Source: CBDHEY01 sp965262305 (lineage in GTDB: Bacteria; Pseudomonadota; Gammaproteobacteria; Pseudomonadales; Cellvibrionaceae). From it: a stretch of 64,000 nt of DNA. The stretch is taken from assembly GCA_965262305.1 (NCBI GenBank), contig CBDHEY010000004.1, forward strand, positions 1,364,001-1,428,000, in the 5' to 3' direction. This document shows positions 55,966 through 63,255 of this stretch, piece by piece. Both the position numbers and the translations under genes were made by a program. The notes under the pieces were generated by a model. The model had not been told where the DNA came from. It made no database searches and saw only the letters and a list, made by a program, of their open reading frames with translations. Each line of letters opens with the position of its first letter. The stretch's first letter is position 1.

Positions 55966-56346
55966 TTGGGCTCTTTCTTTTAATTAATTCTTTCAAGTTT
56001 GTGCTAAGCCCAAAGAAATATTTTTAGCCAAGTATTCCGTTTTTTAAAATGTAAAATAAAATTCATATTCGATGGTTTTGTTCCTGGTGCTTTGGCTCAC
56101 TTCGGCTAACGCTGCTGCAGCCTTCTTCGTATTTCGGTGTGCCAATCAGCTAATGCAAACTCTCTTCAAGTTCGGTATGCTTAACGCTATTTCTTAGGCG
56201 GTGTGCTTCGCTTTCGCTACGCAAGCTTTCTTCGTAGTAAAACCAACGCATCGCCTGCAATAACAAACAAATCAGCCCAAGTCGCCGGCTTCGCCGTCAA
56301 GGATTCGCAAAAGCATGGCTTTTGCTCACCGGCTATTTGGGCGTTA
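55966..56346 (+). repeat. Repeated cassette, copy G (381 bp)
   Basis: attC 56261-56346. The variable block TTCGGCTAACGCTGC is akin to copy E. Tandem with copy F. Confidence 0.85.
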
Positions 56347-56365
56347 TGCGTAAAGGAAGTACCGA

Positions 56366-56986
56366 GTGAGTAGCGAAGATTGGTATAGAAACGAAGAGTG
56401 GAGCGAAGAAATTGAAAGCAAGTTCTTCGAGAAGCTAAAGCGTGCTCGACGGAAAGAGCAGTATTTGCGAATCCAGGCTTGTACCATTGCCAGTACAGAA
56501 CCTGATGTCGCACTTTCACTACTAGAACAATACTTCGAGCTAAAAGATGACTTCGATCATGCTCAGGCTTACTGTGATATGGCAACTGCATATATCGCTA
56601 AAGGTGAACTCGAAAATGCAATCAACTCTTATGGCAAAGCCTTAGAAAGAGAGTCGGTATTTCCAAATTTAAAAACCGATGCATATATTCTCTTTCCACT
56701 AGTCATCGTAGAGAACAAGCTTACAAATTTGTATCGGTCGGCCAACGAAGTCCTAGATGAGCATCAGGAGCGGTTAATGTTTCCGGTTGATCATTTTCGT
56801 TGGCATGCGGCAAAGGCAATAATTTTCTCAGAAAGTGGTAACAATGAGCAGGCAGCTAATCATGCCGCTCAAGCATTCGACGCAGCTCAAATCAAAAAAT
56901 CAGGTTTTCGCTTTCATCAAAACCTCGGCCTAGTGGGCAAAGAATATAAAGGCGTGGTAAATGAGCTTCGTGCCATACACGCATAA
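56366..56986 (+). CDS. Cassette: tetratricopeptide-like protein
   Basis: 206 aa. Helical repeats: EPDVALSLLEQYFELKDDFD, YCDMATAYIAKGELENAINS (TPR), HAAKAIIFSESGNNEQAANH (TPR). No signal peptide. GTG start with AAGGAAG upstream. A protein-binding role is likely; target unknown. The stop codon overlaps the attC. Confidence 0.75.
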   Translation: MSSEDWYRNEEWSEEIESKFFEKLKRARRKEQYLRIQACTIASTEPDVALSLLEQYFELKDDFDHAQAYCDMATAYIAKGELENAINSYGKALERESVFPNLKTDAYILFPLVIVENKLTNLYRSANEVLDEHQERLMFPVDHFRWHAAKAIIFSESGNNEQAANHAAQAFDAAQIKKSGFRFHQNLGLVGKEYKGVVNELRAIHA

Positions 56987-57037
56987 CAAGGCGCTCAAGC
57001 AAGGACGCGCTAACGCGCGCCGCTTAGCTTGGCGTTA
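56984..57037 (+). repeat. attC of the TPR cassette (54 bp)
   Basis: TAACAAGGCGCTCAAGCAAG ... CGCTTAGCTTGGCGTTA; near the lower size limit. Confidence 0.8.
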
Positions 57038-57055
57038 TGTGAATACGGAATACTT

Positions 57056-57573
57056 ATGAATATCGAAGTCTTAGAAGGAAATATTGTAAAAGCAGAAGTA
57101 GATGCGATCGTAAATGCTGCAAACCCTATGATGCTCGGTGGAGGCGGTGTGGATGGCGCTATTCACGAAGCTGCCGGCCCCAAATTATTGGAAGAGTGCC
57201 GCAAGGTGAAAGCAGTTAACGGAATTCGTTGCCCCTTCGGAGAAGCAAGAATTACATTATCTGGTAATCTACCAAGTAAATATGTAATACATGCTTCAGG
57301 CCCGATATACAGAAACGAAAAAGACCCAGAAGCTATGTTAGCCTCAACCCTATGATAATTGTCTAAAATTAGCTCTCGAGAATGGTTGTCGCTCTGTTGC
57401 GTTCCCAGCAATTTCATGTGGCGCATATGGCTTTCCAGAAGATATTGCTTCAAAAATATCTATAAAAGTCTGTTTCCAAACCAGAATATAAAAATCTTAA
57501 AATACTTTTTTATCTATATGGTCATCATATGTTTGATACGTGGTCAAAAGCACTTGAAAATATCAACACATAA
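57056..57573 (+). pseudogene. Cassette: macro-domain gene broken by frameshifts
   Basis: The first 99 residues (57056-57355) are a clear macro domain: VDAIVNAANPMMLGGGGVDG, IHEAAGPKLLEECR, GEARITLSGNLPSKYVIHA. They end prematurely at ASTL. One base later the family sequence resumes (YDNCLKLALENGCRSVAFPA, ISCGAYGFPEDIASKIS), and a further shift is needed to reach the typical end (KNLKILFYLYGHHMFDTWSK, ALENINT, stop 57573). Removing one C at 57350-57352 fixes the first break. Intact macro domains bind or hydrolyse ADP-ribose; this copy is probably dead. Confidence 0.8.
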
Positions 57574-57656
57574 CAAAGCGTTCAATGTAAATTGCCGCAA
57601 AAGACGCGGCAAGGACTCGCAAAGCTACGCTTTGCTCGCCCATTAACGCGGCGTTA
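57571..57656 (+). repeat. attC of the macro cassette (86 bp)
   Basis: TAACAAAGCGTTCAATGT ... CATTAACGCGGCGTTA with CGCAAAGC / GCTTTGCTCG arms. Confidence 0.87.
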
Positions 57657-57673
57657 TATTCAGGGAGTGACCT

Positions 57674-58180
57674 TTGAAATTTGAAGTAAAACTGGAATTA
57701 TCTAATTGGTATGAATACCAAAAATATATAGAAAAACGAGCTTGTACTGGACAGAAATATTCCTTTATTGGAAACTTTTTTACATGGATTTTTATATCGT
57801 TCTCATTTTTTTATATTTTTAGATTAATAGATCAAATACATTGGCCTACGGCTATAGTTGTAGGCTTAATCGCAATTTTAATAATAATATCTATATTCTA
57901 TAACTTATATAAAACGAGAAATAATATGGCTCCTGCTGAAGGAGGGGCTACTTTACAAACAAATACGCATAAGCTAGATGAAAAAGGACTCCATACTGTA
58001 AATAAGAGTGGCGAATCTCTGACATATTGGGAAGCTATTGTTAGTGTAGAAGAAACAGAAAATCTAATTTTGGTATTCATTGATACATTGCAGGCCTATA
58101 TTTTCCCAAAAGGCCAACTTAGTAGTGAGCAACAAATTTTAGAATATATTAAAGAGCAAACAAAGAATATAACAAAGTAA
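57674..58180 (+). CDS. Cassette: YcxB-like membrane protein
   Basis: 168 aa: residues 1-35 polar, two TM helices (about 36-80: FFTWIFISFSFFYIFRLID and TAIVVGLIAILIIISIFY), then a C-terminal YcxB-type beta domain (DEKGLHTVNKSGESLTYWEA, ILVFIDTLQAYIFPKGQL). Function unknown. TTG start with GGAG upstream. The stop overlaps the truncated attC. Confidence 0.75.
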   Translation: MKFEVKLELSNWYEYQKYIEKRACTGQKYSFIGNFFTWIFISFSFFYIFRLIDQIHWPTAIVVGLIAILIIISIFYNLYKTRNNMAPAEGGATLQTNTHKLDEKGLHTVNKSGESLTYWEAIVSVEETENLILVFIDTLQAYIFPKGQLSSEQQILEYIKEQTKNITK

Positions 58181-58239
58181 TCTACAGGACCTCCACTACG
58201 TCGCTTGTTTTGTGTTTTAATAACACAAAATCAATCAAC
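58170..58239 (+). repeat. attC interrupted by the IS element
   Basis: TAACAAAGTAATCTACAGG and the TTTTGTGTTTTAATAACACAAAA loop are present, but the right GCGTTA half is missing; the IS begins at 58240. Confidence 0.75.
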
Positions 58240-59534
58240 TGATCTGATACCACTTTAGTAGACAGTGATTTCACTAAATACTAAAGGGGTTACTTATGGG
58301 GCAAACTCATAAACGCAATTACATTCAGTACACCAGAGAGTTTAAGAAAGCACTCGTTAGGTTAGCCAATCATCAAGACATACAAGCCGTTGATATCGCA
58401 GAGGCATTGGATATTCATCCTGTGTTGATTTATCGTTGGCGTAAAGAAGTCAACGATGATCAATGGCGAGAATTTCCTGTGACTAAATCCAATAAGCCGG
58501 TAGGCCCAACGAAGAACGATCTTCAGAAAAAAGAGGCAGAGTTAAAAAAAGCTCAGGCTCGAATTAAAAAGCTCGAGAAGCAACTTAAAGAACGTGAAGA
58601 GGATATTGATATCTTAAAAAAAGGCGGAAAGGTTCTTCGAGAAACACCGAAAGTAATCTTTCGCTATATCGCGGAGAACCGAGATCGTTTTAATGTAAAG
58701 CGGTTGTGTAACGTCATGGGCGTTTCACGTAGCGGCTTTTATGCTTGGCTGGATCGCCCTCATTCAGATAAAGCGCTTTACGACGAAAAACTCAAAGTCG
58801 TCATCAAAGAACTTCACCAAGGTTTTAAGCGGTGTTATGGCGCAAGACGCATTTATCACTCACTGATTAAAATGGGCTATAGCTGCAGTATTCGCCGAGT
58901 AACCCGTTTAATGAAAGAGCTTGAAATAAAGGCGTCTACACGAGGTTTGTATACATGGAGTCCGGGATTAAATGCGTTTTATGGCACAACCCCGAATCAA
59001 CGGCCTGAACGATTACCCGCGACATCATTTGGCGAACAATGGGCAGGCGACTTTACTTACATCAAGACCAAAACCGACAGTCTTTATCATGCGGTTATTG
59101 TTGATTTGTTTAGTCGTCGCGTCGTGGGCGCCTCGTTTTCTCCGCGTCGAGGGTTAGCATTAACCGCCTCGGCACTTAAAAATGCATTGAGTCGACACAA
59201 TCCTAAAAAGGGATGTTTATTCCACTCCGATCAAGGTTCAGAGTATGCCGCTTTTGAATATCGAGAATTGTTAGAGATAAACGGATTTACGCGTAGTATG
59301 AGCCGCAAAGGCACGCCTTTGGATAATGCCGAAGTGGAATCGTATTTTCATACCATGAAAGCGGAGCTCGTTCATCAGTGTGAATTTGAGAACACCATCG
59401 ATGCGGTGGCTCAAATCGCTGAATACATTGCTTTTTACAACAAGGAACGTATTCACTCTTCATTGGACTATCATTCACCTGAAAATTATGAAAAACTTTA
59501 TGCTTAATGTGTCCACAAAAGTGGTAGCAGATCA
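58240..59534 (+). mobile_element. IS3-family insertion sequence (1295 bp)
   Basis: Ends TGATCTGATACCACTTTAGT (left) and the reverse complement of the right end, TGATCTGCTACCACTTTTGT, match with about 3 mismatches in 25, and the termini are TG...CA. One fused transposase gene lies inside. The flanking bases (AAC at left, TAT at right) show no 3-bp target duplication, so DNA next to one end was probably lost or rearranged after insertion. Confidence 0.88.
58296..59507 (+). CDS. IS3-family transposase (single fused ORF)
   Basis: 403 aa. Residues 1-60 are a helix-turn-helix (FKKALVRLANHQDIQAVDIA), 70-105 a leucine-zipper-like coiled coil, then an IS150-type HTH and the rve DDE core (WAGDFTYIKT, HSDQGSEYA, NAEVESYFHTMKAE). 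Unlike many IS3 elements there is no OrfA/OrfB frameshift; the frame is continuous. Looks intact. Confidence 0.93.
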   Translation: MGQTHKRNYIQYTREFKKALVRLANHQDIQAVDIAEALDIHPVLIYRWRKEVNDDQWREFPVTKSNKPVGPTKNDLQKKEAELKKAQARIKKLEKQLKEREEDIDILKKGGKVLRETPKVIFRYIAENRDRFNVKRLCNVMGVSRSGFYAWLDRPHSDKALYDEKLKVVIKELHQGFKRCYGARRIYHSLIKMGYSCSIRRVTRLMKELEIKASTRGLYTWSPGLNAFYGTTPNQRPERLPATSFGEQWAGDFTYIKTKTDSLYHAVIVDLFSRRVVGASFSPRRGLALTASALKNALSRHNPKKGCLFHSDQGSEYAAFEYRELLEINGFTRSMSRKGTPLDNAEVESYFHTMKAELVHQCEFENTIDAVAQIAEYIAFYNKERIHSSLDYHSPENYEKLYA

Positions 59535-59574
59535 TATAAGATTTGCAACAAAAAAAAGACATCCATATATTTGT

Positions 59575-59670
59575 GAAATATCTTATTGCACTTCTTGTTC
59601 AGGGATCATTCAAAGTTTTAATGAAATGTTCCCGAATATCAAGCTTATATTAATTGACGGGATTAAGTGA
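59575..59670 (+). pseudogene. C-terminal remnant of a deaminase-fold polymorphic toxin
   Basis: The frame EISYCTSCSGIIQSFNEM-FPNIKLILIDGIK stops at 59670. The paired cysteines (CTSC) after a hydrophobic-Tyr, then a helix and FPxIKLxxI, is the last part of the zinc-deaminase toxin domains seen at the ends of CDI/polymorphic toxins (YwqJ-like or SCP1.201-like). The zinc histidine part and all upstream regions are gone. The frame continues left across a GACATCCATATATTTG repeat, which suggests a recombination junction. Confidence 0.5.
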
Positions 59671-59906
59671 TGGAGAGCAAAAAAATCAAATTTACAGTGC
59701 AAGTTGATAGTAGAGAAGCTCTAGAAAGGGCAATATGCTATGTGAACTTACAGTCAAGTGCTGATTATGAATTAATTCATTACGAAGAGCATGAAGTAGG
59801 GTTAGCCACGATAGAAGTAAGTGAAGATAAAATAAAACTTGAGTTTTTGTTTATGATGGGACATCGATATTCAATCTATTTCAAACCCAAAAAGCTTAAT
59901 TTTTGA
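59670..59906 (+). CDS. Small protein, candidate immunity gene for the deaminase remnant
   Basis: 78 aa from ATG 59670, which overlaps the toxin remnant stop (TGATG). Acidic, no signal: VDSREALERAICYVNLQSS, YELIHYEEHEVGLATIEVSE. Four-nucleotide coupling to a toxin C-terminus is the usual place for an immunity gene; the assignment is positional inference only. Confidence 0.5.
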   Translation: MESKKIKFTVQVDSREALERAICYVNLQSSADYELIHYEEHEVGLATIEVSEDKIKLEFLFMMGHRYSIYFKPKKLNF

Positions 59907-60027
59907 GAAAAAGGAAAAAATAGCATATATGGCGAATTCAACTCCAAGTGCACCACAGTTTCAGAAAAAAGGACACCCATTTATTTGCCTATTTAAATAC
60001 ACAAAGTAGTCTCTAATCAAAAAAGTC

Positions 60028-60342
60028 ATGAGTAATTTAAACGATTTGGAATTGAAATATGTCGATCAAAGATATGATGGACTTGAAGCATGGATTAGAT
60101 TCAAAGAAAGTGACTGGATAAGGTTAGATGTTTTTTTGGAATATTACTTATCTAGAAAAGTTAGTCTTACGACAGAATACAAGGGACAGCTTAAAGATGA
60201 GTCAGTAGCTAAGCGCTACTATAAATTACTCTTTGATCTATTTTCAGAGAAAACATCAAGGGGTGAAAGTTTTGATTTTGAAAAGTATCATTCTTGGGTA
60301 AATGATCCTTCTGAAATTAGTAACGTTGCAAAGTTACTATAA
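60028..60342 (+). CDS. Small protein, possible orphan immunity protein
   Basis: 104 aa, acidic and aromatic: DLELKYVDQRYDGLEAWIRF, DWIRLDVFLEYYLSRKV. No recognised family. It stands between two GGACA(T/C)CCAT repeats and near GGCGAATTCAACT copies (59930, 60350). Confidence 0.45.
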   Translation: MSNLNDLELKYVDQRYDGLEAWIRFKESDWIRLDVFLEYYLSRKVSLTTEYKGQLKDESVAKRYYKLLFDLFSEKTSRGESFDFEKYHSWVNDPSEISNVAKLL

Positions 60343-60515
60343 TCAAAGGCGAATTCAACTTCGGCGAAATTTAAAAAATAATTATAAAGAAATAATTATA
60401 AAGGACATCCATATATTTGTGTGCGGGACAGAATAAAAAGTATCAATGGGGTCAAATATAAAAAGGACATCCATATATTTGACTTTGCTTCCCCAGCCCC
60501 CTAAAATACAAAACC

Positions 60516-61607
60516 ATGACACAAGCTCGTAAGTACCAAATCTCTCTTGAAGAAACACCGTTTTATCACTGTTATGTGCGCTGTGTTCGGCGCGCGTTTT
60601 TGTGCGGTGAAGACAATCTAACGGGCCAGAATTACGATCACCGCAAGCAGTGGATCGTGTCGCGCTTAAAATTTTTATCGTATGTGTATGCCATTGATAT
60701 TTGTGCTTATGCGGTGATGGATAATCACTATCATGTTGTCCTTCATGTCGACAAAGATCGCGCGCTTGCTTGGCGCCACGAAGAAGTGGTCGAGCGTTGG
60801 ATGCAACTCTATAAAGGCGATGTTCTTGTCGACCAATGGCTGCGTAACCCCGCGGATATAGATAAAGCCACTTGGGATAAGGTAGAAGATATTATTGAAA
60901 AGTGGCGCGAGCGCTTATACGGTATTGATTGGTTTATGCGTGGGGTGAATGAAACTATTGCGCGTATGGCCAATGAAGAAGAAAACTGTAAAGGGCGTTT
61001 TTGGGAAGGTCGATACAAAAGCCAGGCGTTATTGGATGAAACCGCTTTGTTAAGTTGCATGGCCTATGTGGATTTAAATCCGATTAGGGCGGCGAAAGAA
61101 AACGATTTGATCGAGAGTGATTTTACCTCGATTCAACACCGTTTGTTTGATTTTGTTAAACGTAAAGCGAATAAAAATAAAAGTGAACAAAAGCTGGTTG
61201 CCAATATTCACCAACAGCGAGAGTTAAAGAAAGAGCTAGCGCTTGATGACTTTCCTGAAGCGACGTTAATGCCGTTTGATGGCAGCAATCATACGTCGAT
61301 TCATCAGGCTTTACCTTTTACACGGCAGGATTATTTTGAACTAGTCGATTCGACAGGGCGAGCCATTCGCGTGGATAAACGTGGGTTTATTTCTAATGAG
61401 ATACCACCTATTTTAGTAAGATTTAATATTGATCCCGATAATTGGATTAACCATATTAAACATTTTGGCCGGCATTATGGTCGAGCTGTTGGGCCTGTGG
61501 AAAAGTTAAGGCAATTTGCATCGAATCTAAAATTACAAACTGAAAGAAGATCCTGGTGCAAGGGTTTGACTAGATCTAAAGAACTTTATATGCAATCTAT
61601 TCCTTAA
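60516..61607 (+). CDS. REP-associated tyrosine transposase (RAYT, Y1/HUH)
   Basis: 363 aa. HUH motif in DNHYHVVLH, the family-typical YHCYVRCVRRAFLCGEDN start, the Arg-rich NCKGRFWEGRYKSQALLDE (helix with the catalytic tyrosine region nearby) and SCMAYVDLNPIRAAKEND. It nicks single-stranded hairpin REP DNA. Its 5' side carries the hairpin repeats. Intact. Spaced 33 bp after the last repeat. Confidence 0.9.
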   Translation: MTQARKYQISLEETPFYHCYVRCVRRAFLCGEDNLTGQNYDHRKQWIVSRLKFLSYVYAIDICAYAVMDNHYHVVLHVDKDRALAWRHEEVVERWMQLYKGDVLVDQWLRNPADIDKATWDKVEDIIEKWRERLYGIDWFMRGVNETIARMANEEENCKGRFWEGRYKSQALLDETALLSCMAYVDLNPIRAAKENDLIESDFTSIQHRLFDFVKRKANKNKSEQKLVANIHQQRELKKELALDDFPEATLMPFDGSNHTSIHQALPFTRQDYFELVDSTGRAIRVDKRGFISNEIPPILVRFNIDPDNWINHIKHFGRHYGRAVGPVEKLRQFASNLKLQTERRSWCKGLTRSKELYMQSIP

Positions 61608-62142
61608 TTTTTAAGTAACCATACGTTACCTAAAATTAAATAAATTTAATTTCTCTGTCGACTTAATTATTCTGGTTAATGCTTACTATCATTTAATAGA
61701 TTAACTCTAAGATGATTTATTCCATCTATTTTTTTCAATTTCTTTGAATATTTTTTGTTTTATTAAAAATTAACAAAGCTAGCAATTTGCGCCGTCTAGA
61801 TTAATTTTTGCTCGTGTTCTTTTCAATATTTCGTATTCAAAATATTCTTGTTATCTGTAAGTAGTTATCTCTCTTTTTAAGAAAAAAATAATAATCCATA
61901 AATAAATTTATTTTTACTAAACAGGTAAAAATAAATTATTGGATAAATCGTCAGCAATCTCAAATTTCGATATCACGTGAAAAGTGTCACAAAAAGCTGG
62001 CGTATGGTGAATGTAAATCAAAAATTTAGTTTCGCTTCATCTAATTACACAATTTCCATTAATTTTAATTTAAATGGTATTTAAATAATTATCTTTACAA
62101 TTTCTTTCGTCCGTTACTAAAAATAAAACGAGGAACCTAGAC
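61608..62142. other. AT-rich intergenic region, no gene seen
   Basis: About 535 bp, very AT-rich, with a small hairpin AGTAAC-cata-cGTTACT-like at about 61614 but no ORF. It probably holds the promoter of the following P-loop/ABC unit; GAGGAACC precedes its start. Confidence 0.45.
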
Positions 62143-63255
62143 ATGCTGAATAATAATATTGCTTTAGAAATTGAAAAAACTATGGCTGAACGCATTCGTT
62201 TATTTGCAGATGAAATGCCATTTAAACCTATTAATGATTTCGCAAAGTGGAGTTTTGTTACCAGAAACGTGGATAAGAACGATGTGAAAACCGTTGAGAT
62301 GCGAACTGATCACACCCCTCAAGCAGGTGATCTTATTGTTGCAAGAATTGTTAAGATTTCCAATCACACGCGAGTTCAGCTTGCTTCCGGTCGTCGATCT
62401 AATCTTTATATTGGTGATCAGGTTGTTGTCGCTTACGGAAATCGCTACGCTCCAGATCAATTTGAAGCTGTAATACCGCTCGATCTTGACGCTTGTGATC
62501 TGGTTGCAGCAGGAGGAATTGCATCTAAATCGATTTCAAAGCATAGCGCAATTAAATCGCCCACTCGCATTCGTCCAGAGGGTTACTGTATTGATCATAC
62601 CGGAGCAGTAATGAACCTTAATGACTATACTCTACTCTCTGAAAACCAAGGTCCTGCCGATATACCCGTGATTGCTGTTGTTGGGACGTCTATGAATTCC
62701 GGTAAAACTACCAGCGCAGCCGCAATTGTAAGAGGCTTACATAAAGCAGGTAAAAATGTAGTCGCCATAAAGTCTACAGGAACTGGAGCTGGAAACGATT
62801 TATGGGAGTACGCAGATTCCGGCGCAAGTAAAGTGTATGATTTCACCGACGCAGGCTATGCTTCGACATATAAGTTATCCCGCCAACAAATCGCAAACTG
62901 TTTCACTAACCTCATAAACACAGCCTCACTCGAGAACAAAGCCGACGCAATTGTTGTGGAAATTGCTGATGGATTATTGCACGACGAAACGCTAGATCTC
63001 GTTTCTTCCCAAGCATTTAAAGAAGTTGTTACAAGCACGGTTTTCGCCGCTGGAGAAGCAATGGGTGCTGTTGCGGGTGTTAAGGCACTTCAAGAAATAG
63101 GAGTGACAGTAGACGCAATAACAGGTTTGTTAACCGCTTCTAAGTTGGCAATGATAGAAACTGAAAAAAATATCGAAAATTGTGTTGTTGATCGAGAAAC
63201 CTTGTCAGATGGTAAGTTTGCACTTAGCTTACTTAAAAAGAGATTGCAAAATTGA
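62143..63255 (+). CDS. P-loop NTPase, DUF1611/dethiobiotin-synthetase-like
   Basis: 370 aa. N-terminal half (1-160) is an uncharacterised beta-rich domain (GDLIVARIVKISNHTRVQLA). C-terminal half has Walker A VVGTSMNSGKTTSAAAIVRGL and IVVEIADGLLHDETL, giving an MobB/BioD-like or DUF1611-like fold. Its stop overlaps the start of an ABC exporter (TTGA), so the two are translationally coupled and probably act together, for example in peptide or metabolite maturation and export (inference). Confidence 0.7.
   Translation: MLNNNIALEIEKTMAERIRLFADEMPFKPINDFAKWSFVTRNVDKNDVKTVEMRTDHTPQAGDLIVARIVKISNHTRVQLASGRRSNLYIGDQVVVAYGNRYAPDQFEAVIPLDLDACDLVAAGGIASKSISKHSAIKSPTRIRPEGYCIDHTGAVMNLNDYTLLSENQGPADIPVIAVVGTSMNSGKTTSAAAIVRGLHKAGKNVVAIKSTGTGAGNDLWEYADSGASKVYDFTDAGYASTYKLSRQQIANCFTNLINTASLENKADAIVVEIADGLLHDETLDLVSSQAFKEVVTSTVFAAGEAMGAVAGVKALQEIGVTVDAITGLLTASKLAMIETEKNIENCVVDRETLSDGKFALSLLKKRLQN

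Larger units (their letters stand above)
50795..58239 (+). mobile_element. Integron cassette array without integrase (CALIN)
   Basis: At least 14 complete attC sites, each from TAACAA at the left to GCGTTA at the right with internal complementary arms, separate cassettes in one orientation. ORF cassettes carry small accessory genes; seven cassettes are copies of one roughly 380-bp unit with no convincing gene. The last attC is cut by an IS3 element. No tyrosine recombinase of IntI type is visible in the window, so mobilisation would depend on an integrase elsewhere. Confidence 0.9.
59558..60483 (+). repeat. Four GGACATCCATATATTTG-type repeats and a REP-like hairpin
   Basis: Copies at 59558-59575 (inside the toxin remnant frame), 59971-59987 (variant GGACACCCATTTATTTG), 60403-60420 and 60465-60481. 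The last is part of a hairpin: GTCAAATAT (60451-60459) with ATATTTGAC (60475-60483). Such hairpins next to a RAYT gene are its usual substrates. Confidence 0.65.

Noticed and set aside
51651..56346. CRISPR-like array
   Set aside because: The repeats are about 380 bp, end in attC sites and alternate with genes; there are no short direct repeats with 30-40 bp spacers and no cas genes.
56217..56591. Minus-strand 124-aa frame
   Set aside because: It crosses an attC and the start of the TPR cassette gene, and has no ribosome binding site; it is a shadow of cassette DNA.
58240..59534. OrfA/OrfB programmed frameshift in the IS
   Set aside because: The transposase is one continuous frame with all DDE residues; no shift is needed.
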